A DNA stretch of 64,000 nucleotides, taken from assembly GCA_036172665.1 (NCBI GenBank), contig JAYKNF010000014.1, positions 2,841,001 to 2,905,000 of the forward strand, in the 5' to 3' direction. A program made the position numbers and the translations under genes. Source of the DNA: Prosopocoilus inquinatus. Its lineage: Eukaryota; Arthropoda; Insecta; Coleoptera; Lucanidae. The notes beneath the pieces were generated by a model, which worked only from the letters and a program-made list of their open reading frames with translations, was not told where the DNA came from and ran no database searches. The first letter of the stretch is position 1, and each line of letters begins with the position of its first letter. Shown here in pieces: positions 48,847 through 62,500 of this stretch.

Positions 48847-51800
48847 AATCGATCCATACTCATCTATCATGTTATTTGACGTTTGGACAGACTCCAGTAA
48901 CTCTGATGTGAGATACAAAGTTATCGGACGCAGCAGAAGCTGGAAATAGTTTTGAACGAAACAACACGTATTAGCGTTGTTCCTGTGATGTATCTAAACG
49001 ATCCTTACTTATCTAACATGTTATTTGACGTTTGGATGGACTCCAGTAAGTCTGATGTGAGATACAATGTTTTTGGACGCAGCAGGAGCTGGAAATAGTT
49101 TTAAACGAAACAACACGTATTAGCGTTGTTCCTGTGCTGTATCTAATCGATACTTACTTATCTATCATGTTATTTGACGTTTCGATATACTCCAGTAACT
49201 CTGATGTGAGATACGAAGTTTTCGGACGCAGCAGAAGCTGGAAATAGTTTTAAACGAAACAACACGTATTAGCGTTGTTCCTGTGATGTATCTAATCGAT
49301 CCTTACTCATCTATCATGTTATTTGACGTTTGGATGGACTCCAGTAACTCTGATGTGAGATACAAAGTTTTTGGACGCAGCAGGAGCTGGAAATAGTTTT
49401 AAACGAAACAACACGTATTAGCGTTGTTCCTGTGCTATATCTAATCGATCCTTACTTATCTATCATGTTATTTGACGTTTGGATTAACTCCAGTAACTCT
49501 GATGTGAGATACGACGTTTTCGGACGCAGCAGAAGCTGGAAATAGTTTTAAACTAAACAACACGTATTAGCGTTGTTCCTGTGATGTATCTAATCGATCC
49601 TTACTCATCTATCATGTTATTTGACGTTTGGATGGACTCCAGTAACTCTGATGTGAGATACAAAGTTTTTGGACGCAGCAGGAGCTGGAAATAGTTTTAA
49701 ACGAAACAACACGTATTAGCGTTGTTCCTGTGCTGTATCTAATTGATACTTACTTATCTATCATGTTATTTGACGTTTCGATGGACTCCAGTAACTCTGA
49801 TGTGAGATACGACGTTTCCGGACGCAGCAGAAGCTGGAAATAGTATTAAACGAAACAACACGTATTAGCGTTGTTCCTGTGATGTATCTAATCGATCCTT
49901 ACTCATCTATCATGTTATTTGACGTTTGGATGGACTCCAGTAACTAGGATGAGAGATACAAAGATTTCGGACGCAGCAGAAGCTGGAAATACTTTTGAAC
50001 GAAACAACACCTATTAGCGTTGTTCCTGTGATGTATCTAAACGATCCTTACTCATCTATCATGTTATTTGACGTTTGGATGGACTCCAGTAACTCTGATG
50101 TGAGATACAAAGTTTTTGGACGCAGCAGGTGCTGGAAATAGTTTTAAACGAAACAACACGTATTAGCGTTGTTCCTGTGCTGTATCTAATCGATACTTAC
50201 TTATCTATCATGTTATTTGACGTTTCGATGGACTCCAGTAACTCTGATGTGAGATACGACGTTTCCGGACGCAGCAGAAGCTGGAAATAGTATTAAACGA
50301 AACAACACGTATTAGCGTTGTTCCTGTGATGTATCTAATCGATCCTTACTCATCTATCATGTTATTTGACGTTTGGATGGACTCCAGTAACTAGGATGAG
50401 AGATACAAAGATTTCGGACGCAGCAGAAGCTGGAAATACTTTTGAACGAAACAACACCTATTAGCGTTGTTCCTGTGATGTATCTAAACGATCCTTACTT
50501 ATCTAACATGTTATTTAACGTTTGGATACACTCCAGTAAGTCTGATGTGAGATACAAAGTTTTTGGACGCAGCAGGAGCTTTAAATAGTTTTAAACGAAA
50601 CAACACGTATTAGCGTTGTTCCTGTGCTGTATCTAATCGATACTTACTTATCTATCATGTTATTTGACGTTTCGATGGACTCCAGTAACTCTGATGTGAG
50701 ATACGAAGTTTTCGGACGCAGCAGAAGCTGGAAATAGTTTTAAACGAAACAACACGTATTAGCGTTGTTCCGGTGATGTATCTAATCGATCCTTACTCAT
50801 CTATCATGTTATTTGACGTTTGGATGGACTCCAGTAACTCTGATGTGAGATACAAAGTTTTTGGACGCAGCAGGAGCTGGAAATAGTTTTAAACGAAACA
50901 ACACGCATTAGCGTTGTTCCTGTGATGTATCTAATCGATCCTTACTCATCTATCATGTTATTTGGTGTTACGATGGACTCCAGTAACTTAGATGTGAGAT
51001 ACGAATTTCTCGGACGCAGCTGAAGCTAGAAATAGTTTTAAACGAAACAACACGCATTAGCGTTGTTCCTGTGTTGTATCTAATCGATCCTTACTTATCT
51101 ATCATGTTATTTGACGTTTGGATGTACTCCAGTAACCCTGACGTGAGATACGAAGATCTCGGACGCAGCAGAAGCTGGAAATAGTTTTAAACGAAACAAC
51201 ACGTATTAGCGTTGTTATTGTGATGTATCTAATCGATCCTTACTCATCTATCATGTTATTTGACGTTTGGACGGACTCCAGTAACTCTGATGGGAGATAC
51301 AAAGTTCTCGGACGCAGTAGAAGCTGGAAATAGTTTTGAACGAAACAACACGTATTAGCGTTGTTCCTGTGATGTATCTAAACGATCCTTACTTATCTAA
51401 CATGTTATTTGACGTTTGGATGGACTCCAGTAAGTCTGATGTGAGATACAAAGTTTTTGGACGCAGCAGGAGCTGGAAATAGTTTTAAACGAAACAACAC
51501 GTATTAGCGTTGTTCCTGTAATGTATCTAATCGATCCTTACTCATCTATCATGTTATTTGACGTTTGGATGGACTCCAGTAACTCTGATGTGAGATACGA
51601 CGTTTTCGGACGCAGCAGCAGCTGGAAATAGTTTTAAACGAAACAACACATATTAGCGTTGTTCCTGTAATGTATCTAATCGATCCTTACTCATCTATCA
51701 TGTTATTTGACGTTTGGATGGACTCCAGTAACTAGGATGAGAGATACAAAGATTTCGGACGCAGCAGAAGCTGGAAATAGTTTTAAACGAAACAACACGT

Positions 51801-52273
51801 ATTAGCGTTGTTCCTGTGCTGTATCTAATCGATACTTACTTATCTATCATGTTATTTGACGTTTCGATGGACTCCAGTAACTCTGATGTGAGATACGAAG
51901 TTTTCGGACGCAGCAGAAGCTGGAAATAGTTTTAAACGAAACAACACGTATTAGCGTTGTTCCTGTGATGTATCTAATCGATCCTTACTCATCTATCATG
52001 TTATTTGACGTTTGGATGGACTCCAGTAACTCTGATGTGAGATACAAAGTTTTTGGACGCAGCAGGAGCTGGAAATAGTTTTAAACGAAACAACACGTAT
52101 TAGCGTTGTTCCTGTGCTATATCTAATCGATCCTTACTTATCTATCATGTTATTTGACGTTTGGATTAACTCCAGTAACTCTGATGTGAGATACGACGTT
52201 TTCGGACGCAGCAGAAGCTGGAAATAGTTTTAAACTAAACAACACGTATTAGCGTTGTTCCTGTGATGTATCT
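48847..52273 (+). repeat. B O' J K D K G' H K G' H I J K L M N O P H J K D segment
   Basis: Twenty-three monomers that resemble 7965-9156 and 1342-2682 joined together. G' at 49741 has aattgata while the next G' at 50188 has aatcgata, so both lineages lie side by side here. The K at 50039 has an I-like beginning (aaacgatcc) with a K body and the private caggtgctgg. H at 51678 has lost the usual ttttgaacg tail and is followed by J. Other private changes are gatatactcc (about 49186) and gttgttattgtg (about 51215). Confidence 0.75.
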
Positions 52274-52720
52274 AATCGATCCTTACTCATCTATCATGTT
52301 ATTTGACGTTTGGATGGACTCCAGTAACTCTGATGTGAGATACAAAGTTTTTGGACGCAGCAGGAGCTGGAAATAGTTTCAAACGAAACAACACGTATTA
52401 GCGTTGTTCCTGTGCTGTATCTAATCGATACTTACTTATCTATCATGTTATTTGACGTTTCGATGGACTCCAGTAACTCTGATGTGAGATACGACGTTTC
52501 CGGACGCAGCAGAAGCTGGAATTAGTATTAAACGAAACAACACGTATTAGCGTTGTTCCTGTGCTGTATCTAATCGATACTTACTTATCTATCATGTTAT
52601 TTGACGTTTCGATGGACTCCAGTAACTCTGATGTGAGATACGAAGTTTTCGGACGCAGCAGAAGCTGGAAATAGTTTTAAACGAAACAACACGTATTAGC
52701 GTTGTTCCTGTGATGTATCT
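52274..52720 (+). repeat. Three-monomer tandem repeat, copy 1 (447 bp)
   Basis: Order K G' J. K has the rare tttcaaacg tail and G' has the rare gaattag. Both marks recur exactly 447 bp downstream, and I see no difference between the copies. This is the shortest-period duplication in the window and probably very recent. Confidence 0.92.
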
Positions 52721-53167
52721 AATCGATCCTTACTCATCTATCATGTTATTTGACGTTTGGATGGACTCCAGTAACTCTGATGTGAGATACAAAGTTTTTG
52801 GACGCAGCAGGAGCTGGAAATAGTTTCAAACGAAACAACACGTATTAGCGTTGTTCCTGTGCTGTATCTAATCGATACTTACTTATCTATCATGTTATTT
52901 GACGTTTCGATGGACTCCAGTAACTCTGATGTGAGATACGACGTTTCCGGACGCAGCAGAAGCTGGAATTAGTATTAAACGAAACAACACGTATTAGCGT
53001 TGTTCCTGTGCTGTATCTAATCGATACTTACTTATCTATCATGTTATTTGACGTTTCGATGGACTCCAGTAACTCTGATGTGAGATACGAAGTTTTCGGA
53101 CGCAGCAGAAGCTGGAAATAGTTTTAAACGAAACAACACGTATTAGCGTTGTTCCTGTGATGTATCT
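52721..53167 (+). repeat. Three-monomer tandem repeat, copy 2 (447 bp)
   Basis: Order K(tttcaaacg) G'(gaattag) J, as in 52274-52720, then K J K D. J-K-D at 53317-53763 repeats J-K-D at 51827-52273 at a distance of 1490 bp (10 monomers). The 3-mer duplication is thus nested inside a larger rearranged segment. Confidence 0.92.
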
Positions 53168-56100
53168 AATCGATCCTTACTCATCTATCATGTTATTTGA
53201 CGTTTGGATGGACTCCAGTAACTCTGATGTGAGATACAAAGTTTTTGGACGCAGCAGGAGCTGGAAATAGTTTTAAACGAAACAACACGTATTAGCGTTG
53301 TTCCTGTGCTGTATCTAATCGATACTTACTTATCTATCATGTTATTTGACGTTTCGATGGACTCCAGTAACTCTGATGTGAGATACGAAGTTTTCGGACG
53401 CAGCAGAAGCTGGAAATAGTTTTAAACGAAACAACACGTATTAGCGTTGTTCCTGTGATGTATCTAATCGATCCTTACTCATCTATCATGTTATTTGACG
53501 TTTGGATGGACTCCAGTAACTCTGATGTGAGATACAAAGTTTTTGGACGCAGCAGGAGCTGGAAATAGTTTTAAACGAAACAACACGTATTAGCGTTGTT
53601 CCTGTGCTATATCTAATCGATCCTTACTTATCTATCATGTTATTTGACGTTTGGATTAACTCCAGTAACTCTGATGTGAGATACGACGTTTTCGGACGCA
53701 GCAGAAGCTGGAAATAGTTTTAAACTAAACAACACGTATTAGCGTTGTTCCTGTGATGTATCTAATCGATCCTTACTCATCTATCATGTTATTTGACGTT
53801 TGGATGGACTCCAGTAACTCTGATGTGAGATACAAAGTTTTTGGACGCAGCAGGAGCTGGAAATAGGTTTAAACGAAACAACACGTATTAGCGTTGTTCC
53901 TGTGCTGTATCTAATTGATACTTACTTATCTATCATGTTATTTGACGTTTCGATGGACTCCAGTAACTCTGATGTGAGATACGACGTTTCCGGACGCAGC
54001 AGAAGCTGGAAATAGTATTAAACGAAACAACACGTATTAGCGTTGTTCCTGTGATGTATCTAATCGATCCTTACTCATCTATCATGTTATTTGACGTTTG
54101 GATGGACTCCAGTAACTAGGATGAGAGATACAAAGATTTCGGACGCAGCAGAAGCTGGAAATACTTTTGAACGAAACAACACCTATTAGCGTTGTTCCTG
54201 TGATGTATCTAAACGATCCTTACTTATCTAACATGTTATTTAACGTTTGGATACACTCCAGTAAGTATGATGTGAGATACAAAGTTTTTGGACGCAGCAG
54301 GAGCTGGAAATAGTTTTAAACGAAACAACACGTATTAGCGTTGTTCCTGTGCTGTATCTAATCGATACTTACTTATCTATCATGTTATTTGACGTTTCGA
54401 TGGACTCCAGTAACTCTGATGTGAGATACGAAGTTTTCGGACGCAGCAGAAGCTGGAAATAGTTTTAAACGAAACAACACGTATTAGCGTTGTTCCTGTG
54501 ATGTATCTAATCGATCCTTACTCATCTATCATGTTATTTGACGTTCGGGTGGACTCCAGTGAGTCTGATGTGAAATACAAAGTTTTGGGACGCAGCAGGA
54601 GCTGGAAATAGTTTTAAACGAAACAACACGCATTAGCGTTGTTCCTGTGATGTATCTAATCGATCCTTACTCATCTATCATGTTATTTGACGTTTGGATG
54701 GACTCCAGTAACTCTGATGTGAGATACAAAGTTATTGGACGCAGCAGGAGCTGGAAATAGTTTTAAACGAAACAACACGCATTAGCGTTGTTCCTGTGAT
54801 GTATCTAATCGATCCTTACTCATCTATCATGTTATTTGGTGTTACGATGGACTCCAGTAACTTAGATGTGAGATACGAATTTCTCGGACGCAGCTGAAGC
54901 TAGAAATAGTTTTAAACGAAACAACACGCATTAGCGTTGTTCCTGTGTTGTATCTAATCGATCCTTACTTATCTATCATGTTATTTGACGTTTGGATGTA
55001 CTCCAGTAACCCTGACGTGAGATACGAAGATCTCGGACGCAGCAGAAGCTGGAAATAGTTTTAAACGAAACAACACGTATTAGCGTTGTTCCTGTGATGT
55101 ATCTAATCGATCCTTACTCATCTATCATGTTATTTGACGTTTGGACGGACTCCAGTAACTCTGATGGGAGATACAAAGTTCTCGGACGCAGTAGAAGCTG
55201 GAAATAGTTTTGAACGAAACAACACGTATTAGCGTTGTTCCTGTGATGTATCTAAACGATCCTTACTTATCTAACATGTTATTTGACGTTTGGATGGACT
55301 CCAGTAAGTCTGATGTGAGATACAAAGTTTTTGGACGCAGCAGGAGCTGGAAATAGTTTTAAACGAAACAACACGTATTAGCGTTGTTCCTGTAATGTAT
55401 CTAATCGATCCTTACTCATCTATCATGTTATTTGACGTTTGGATGGACTCCAGTAACTCTGATGTGAGATACGACGTTTTCGGACGCAGCAGCAGCTGGA
55501 AATAGTTTTAAACGAACCAACACATATTAGCGTTGTTCCTGTAATGTATCTAATCGATCCTTACTCATCTATCATGTTATTTGACGTTTGGATGGACTCC
55601 AGTAACTAGGATGAGAGATACAAAGATTTCGGACGCAGCAGAAGCTGGAAATAGTTTTGAACGAAACAACACCTATTAGCGTTGTTCCTGTGATGTATCT
55701 AAACGATCCTTCCTTATCTAACATGTTATTTAACGTTTGGATACACTCCAGTAAGTCTGATGTGAGATACAAAGTCTTTGGACGCAGCAGGAGCTGGAAA
55801 TAGTTTTAAACGAAACAACACGTATTAGCGTTGTTCCTGTGATGTATCTAATCGATCCTTACTCATCTATCATGTTATTTGACGTTTGGATGGACTCCAG
55901 TAACTCTGATGTGAGATACAAAGTTTTTGGACGCAGCAGGAGCTGGAAATAGTTTTAAACGAAACAACACGTATTAGCATTGTTCCTGTGCTGTATCTAA
56001 TCGATACTTACTTATCTATCATGTTATTTGACGTTTCGATGGACTCCAGTAACTCTGATGTGAGATACGAAGTTTTCGGACGCAGCAGAAGCTGGAAATA

Positions 56101-56743
56101 GTTTTAAACGAAACAACACGTATTAGCGTTGTTCCTGTGATGTATCTAATCGATCCTTACTCATCTATCATGTTATTTGACGTTTGGATGGACTCCAGTA
56201 ACTCTGATGTGAGATACAAAGTTTTTGGACGCAGCAGGAGCTGGAAATAGTTTTAAACGAAACAACACGTATTAGCGTTGTTCCTGTGCTATATCTAATC
56301 GATCCTTACTTATCTATCATGTTATTTGACGTTTGGATTAACTCCAGTAACTCTGATGTGAGATACGACGTTTTCGGACGCAGCAGAAGCTGGAAATAGT
56401 TTTAAACTAAACAACACGTATTAGCGTTGTTCCTGTGATGTATCTAATCGATCCTTACTCATCTATCATGTTATTTGACGTTTGGATGGACTCCAGTAAC
56501 TCTGATGTGAGATACAAAGTTTTTGGACGCAGCAGGAGCTGGAAATAGTTTTAAACGAAACAACACGTATTAGCGTTGTTCCTGTGCTGTATCTAATTGA
56601 TACTTACTTATCTATCATGTTATTTGACGTTTCGATGGACTCCAGTACCTCTGATGTGAGATACGACGTTTCCGGACGCAGCAGAAGCTGGAAATAGTAT
56701 TAAACGAAACAACACGTATTAGCGTTGTTCCTGTGATGTATCT
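53168..56743 (+). repeat. K J K D K G' H I J Q K L M N O P H I K J K D K G' segment
   Basis: Twenty-four monomers. G' at 53913 and 56595 carry aattgata, tying this stretch to the 37.5-44.7-kb zone; 53913-55402 matches 39758-41247. Private changes are ataggtttaaacg (about 53865), aagtatg in I (about 54264), gttattgg in K (about 54731), aaccaacac after P (about 55514), aagtctttgg (about 55773), agcattgtt (about 55977) and acctctg in G' (about 56648). Confidence 0.78.
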
Positions 56744-59574
56744 AATCGATCCTTACTCATCTATCATGTTATTTGACGTTCGGGTGGACTCCAGTGAGTC
56801 TGATGTGAAATACAAAGTTTTGGGACGCAGCAGGAGCTGGAAATAGTTTTAAACGAAACAACACGCATTAGCGTTGTTCCTGTGATGTATCTAATCGATC
56901 CTTACTCATCTATCATGTTATTTGACGTTTCGATGGACTCCAGTAACTCTGATGTGAGATACGACGTTTCCGGACGCAGCAGAAGCTGGAAATAGTATTA
57001 AACGAAACAACACGTATTAGCGTTGTTCCTGTGATGTATCTAATCGATCCTTACTCATCTATCATGTTATTTGACGTTTGGATGGACTCCAGTAACTAGG
57101 ATGAGAGATACAAAGATTTCGGACGCAGCAGAAGCTGGAAATAGTTTTGAACGAAACAACACCTATTAGCGTTGTTCCTGTGATGTATCTAAACGATCCT
57201 TACTTATCTAACATGTTATTTAACGTTTGGATACACTCCAGTAAGTCTGATGTGAGATACAAAGTTTTTGGACGCAGCAGGAGCTGGAAATAGTTTGAAA
57301 CGAAACAACACGTATTAGCGTTGTTCCTGTGCTGTATCTAATCGATCCTTACTTATCTATCATGTTATTTGACGTTTGGATGGACTCCAGTAACCCTGAC
57401 GTGAGATACGAAGTTCTCGGACGCAGCAGAAGCTGGAAATAGTTTTAAACGAAACAACACGCATTAGCGTTGTTCCTGTGATGTATCTAATGGATCCTTA
57501 CTCATCTATCATGTTATTTGGCGTTACGATGGACTCCAGTAACTTAGATGTGAGATACGAAGTTCTCGGACGCAGCTGAAGCTAGAAATAGTTTTAAACG
57601 AAACAACATGCATTAGCGTTGTTCCTGTGATGTATCTAATCGATCCTTACTTATCTATCATGTTATTTGACGTTTGGATGGACCCCAGTAACCCTGACTT
57701 GAGATACGAAGTTCTCTGACGCAGCCGAAGCTGGAAATAGTTTTAAACGAAACAACACGTATTAGCGTTGTTCCTGTGCTGTATCTAATCGATCCTTACT
57801 TATCTATCATGTTATTTGGCGTTTCGATGGACTCCAGTAGCTCTGATGTGAGATACGACGTTTTCGGACGCAGCAGAAGCTGGAAATAGTTTTAAACGAA
57901 ACAACACGCATTAGCGTTGTTCCTGTGATGTATCTAATCGATCCTTACTTAGCTACTATGTTATTTGACGTTTCGATGGACTCCAGTAACTCTAATGTGA
58001 GATACGACGTTTTCGGACGCAGCAGAAGCTGGAAATAGTTTTAAACGAAACAACACGTATTAGCGTTGTTCCTGTGATGTATATAATCGATCCTTACTCA
58101 TCTATCATGTTATTTGACGTTTGGATGGACTCCAGTAACTCTGATGAGAAATACAAAGATTTCGGAAGCAGCAGAAGCTGGAAATAGTTTTGAACGAAAC
58201 ACCACCTATTAGCGTTGTTCCTGTGATGTATCTAAACGATCCTTACTTATCTAACATGTTATTTGACGTTTGGATGGACTCCAGTAAGTCTGATGTGAGA
58301 TACAAAGTTTTTGGACGCAGCAGGAGCTGGAAATAGTTTTAAACGAAACACCACGTATTAGCGTTGTTCCTGTGCTGTATCTAATCGATCCTTACTTATC
58401 TATCATGTTATTTAACGTTTGGATACACTCCAGTAAGTCTGATGTGAGATACAAAGTTTTTGGACGCAGCAGGAGCTGGAAATAGTTTTAAACGAAACAA
58501 CACGTATTAGCGTTGTTCCTGTGATGTATCTAAACGATCCTTACTTATCTAACATGTTATTTGACGTTTGGATGGACTCCAGTGTGTCTGATGTGAGATA
58601 CAAAGTTTTGGGACGCAGCAGGATCTGGAAATAGTTTTAAACGAAACAACACATATTAGCGTTGTTCCTGTAATGTATCTAATCGATCCTTACTCATCTA
58701 TCATGTTATTTGACGTTTGGACAGACTCCAGTAACTCTGATGTGAGATACAAAGTTATCGGACGCAGCAGAAGCTGGAAATAGTTTTGAACGAAACAACA
58801 CGTATTAGCGTTGTTCCTGTGATGTATCTAAACGATCCTTACTTATCTAACATGTTATTTGACGTTTGGATGGACTCCAGTAAGTCTGATGTGAGATACA
58901 AAGTTTTTGGACGCAGCAGGAGCTGGAAATAGTGTTAAACGAAACAACACGTATTAGCGTTGTTCCTGTGCTGTATCTAATCGATACTTACTTATCTATC
59001 ATGTTATTTGACGTTTCGATGGACTCCAGTAACTCTGATGTGAGATACAAAGTTTTTGGACGCAGCAGGAGCTGGAAATAGTTTTAAACGAAACAACACG
59101 TATTAGCGTTGTTCCTGTGCTGTATCTAATCGATCCTTACTTATCTATCATGTTATTTGAAGTTTGGATTAACTCCAGTAACTCTGATGTGAGATACGAC
59201 GTTTTCGGACGCAGCAGAAGCTGGAAATAGTTTTAAACGAAACAACACGTATTAGCGTTGTTCCTGTGATGTATCTAATCGATCCTTACTCATCTATCAT
59301 GTTATTTGACGTTTGAGTGGACTCCAGTAACTCTGATGAGAGATACAAAGATTTCGGAAGCAGCAGAAGCTGGAAATACTTTTGAACGATACACCACCTA
59401 TTAGCGTTGTTCCTGTGATGTATCTAAACGATCCTTACTTATCTAACATGTTATTTGACGTTTGGATGGACTCCAGTGTGTCTGATGTGAGATACAAAGT
59501 TTTGGGACGCAGCAGGAGCTGGAAATAGTTTTAAACGAAACAACACGTATTAGCGTTGTTCCTGTGCTGTATCT
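56744..59574 (+). repeat. Further copy of the Q-G-H-I-F-L'-R-S-T-U module
   Basis: Order: Q G H I F L' R S T U O I A B O J/K D E A. It matches 9455-12282 at an offset of 47,289 bp, then 47,292 bp after T, because T here (57936) lacks the 3-bp deletion. Private changes are ctctgacg in R (about 57715) and tgaagtttgg in D (about 59159). The R-S-T-U core is repeated 15 monomers later in the next block. Confidence 0.85.
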
Positions 59575-62500
59575 AATCGATCCTTACTTATCTATCATGT
59601 TATTTGACGTTTGGATGGACTCCAGTAACCCTGACGTGAGATACGAAGTTCTCGGACGCAGCAGAAGCTGGAAATAGTTTTAAACGAAACAACACGCATT
59701 AGCGTTGTTCCTGTGATGTATCTAATCGATCCTTACTCATCTATCATGTTATTTGGCGTTACGATGGACTCCAGTAACTTAGATGTGAGATACGAAGTTC
59801 TCGGACGCAGCTGAAGCTAGAAATAGTTTTAAACGAAACAACATGCATTAGCGTTGTTCCTGTGATGTATCTAATCGATCCTTACTTATCTATCATGTTA
59901 TTTGACGTTTGGATGGACTCCAGTAACCCTGACTTGAGATACGAAGTTCTCGGACGCAGGAGAAGCTGGAAATAGTTTTAAACGAAACAACACGTATTAG
60001 CGTTGTTCCTGTGCTGTATCTAATCGATCCTTACTTATCTATCATGTTATTTGGCGTTTCGATGGACTCCAGTAGCTCTGATGTGAGATACGACGTTTTC
60101 GGACGCAGCAGAAGCTGGAAATAGTTTTAAACGAAACAACACGCATTAGCGTTGTTCCTGTGATGTATCTAATCGATCCTTACTTAGCTACTATGTTATT
60201 TGACGTTTCGATGGACTCCAGTAACTCTAATGTGAGATACGACGTTTTCGGACGCGGCAGAAGCTGGAAATAGTTTTAAACGAAACAACACGTATTAGCG
60301 TTGTTCCTGTGATGTATATAATCGATCCTTACTCATCTATCATGTTATTTGACGTTTGGATGGACTCCAGTAACTCTGATGAGAAATACAAAGATTTCGG
60401 AAGCAGCAGAAGCTGGAAATAGTTTTGAACGAAACACCACCTATTAGCGTTGTTCCTGTGATGTATCTAAACGATCCTTACTTATCTAACATGTTATCTG
60501 ACGTTTGGATGGACTCCAGTAAGTCTGATGTGAGATACAAAGTTTTTGGACGCAGCAGGAGCTGGAAATAGTTTTAAACGAAACACCACGTATTAGCGTT
60601 GTTCCTGTGCTGTATCTAATCGATCCTTACTTATCTATCATGTTATTTAACGTTTGGATACACTCCAGTAAGTCTGATGTGAGATACAAAGTTTTTGGAC
60701 GCAGCAGGAGCTGGAAATAGTTTTAAACGAAACAACACGTATTAGCGTTGTTCCTGTGATGTATCTAAACGATCCTTACTTATCTAACATGTTATTTGAC
60801 GTTTGGATGGACTCCAGTGTGTCTGATGTGAGATACAAAGTTTTGGGACGCAGCAGGAGCTGGAAATAGTTTTAAACGAAACAACACATATTAGCGTTGT
60901 TCCTGTAATGTATCTAATCGATCCTTACTCATCTATCATGTTATTTGACGTTTGGACAGACTCCAGTAACTCTGATGTGAGATACAAAGTTATCGGACGC
61001 AGCAGAAGCTGGAAATAGTTTTGAACGAAACAACACGTATTAGCGTTGTTCCTGTGATGTATCTAAACGATCCTTACTTATCTAACATGTTATTTGACGG
61101 TTGGATGGACTCCAGTAAGTCTGATGTGAGATACAAAGTTTTTGGACGCAGCAGGAGCTGGAAATAGTGTTAAACGAAACAACACGTATTAGCGTTGTTC
61201 CTGTGCTGTATCTAATCGATACTTACTTATCTATCATGTTATTTGACGTTTCGATGGACTCCAGTAACTCTGATGTGAGATACGAAGTTTTCGGACGTAG
61301 CAGAAGCTGGAAATAGTTTTAAACGAAACAACACGTATTAGCGTTGTTCCTGTGATGTATCTAATCGATCCTTACTCATCTATCATGTTATTTGACGTTT
61401 GGATGGACTCCATTAACTCTGATGTGAGATACAAAGTTTTTGGACGCAGCAGGAGCTGGAAATAGTTTTAAACGAAACAACACGTATTAGCGTTGTTCCT
61501 GTGCTGTATCAAATCGATCCTTACTTATCTATCATGTTATTTGACGTTTGGATTAACTCCAGTAACTCTGATGTGAGATACGACGTTTTCGGACGCAGCA
61601 GAAGCTGGAAATAGTTTTAAACGAAACAACACGTATTAGCGTTGTTCCTGTGATGTATCTAATCGATCCTTACTCATCTATCATGTTATTTGACGTTTGA
61701 GTGGACTCCAGTAACTCTGATGAGAGATACAAAGATTTCGGAAGCAGCAGAAGCTGGAAATACTTTTGAACGATACACCACCTATTAGCGTTGTTCCTGT
61801 GATGTATCTAAACGATCCTTACTTATCTAACATGTTATTTGACGTTTGGATGGACTCCAGTGTGTCTGATGTGAGATACAAAGTTTTGGGACGCAGCAGG
61901 AGCTGGAAATAGTTTTAAACGAAACAACACGTATTAGCGTTGTTCCTGTGCTGTATCTAATCGATCCTTACTTATCTATCATGTTATTTGACGTTTGGAT
62001 GGACTCCAGTAACCCTGACGTGAGATACGAAGTTCTCGGACGCAGCAGAAGCTGGAAATAGTTTTAAACGAAGCAACAGGCATTAGCGTTGTTCCTGTGA
62101 TGTATCTAATCGATCCTTACTCATCTATCATGTTATTTGACGTTACGATGGACTCCAGTAATTCTGATGTGAGATACGACGTTTCCGGACGCAGCAGAAG
62201 CTGGAAATAGTATTAAACGAAACAACACGTATTAGCGTTGTTCCTGTGATGTATCTAATCGATCCTTACTCATCTATCATGTTATTTGACGTTTGGATGG
62301 ACTCCAGTAACTAGGATGAGAGATACAAAGATTTCGGACGCAGCAGAAGCTGGAAATAGTTTTGAACGAAACAACACCTATTAGCGTTGTTCCTGTGATG
62401 TATCTAAACGATCCTTACTTATCTAACATGTTATTTAACGTTTGGATACACTCCAGTAAGTCTGATGTGAGATACAAAGTTTTTGGACGCAGCAGGAGCT

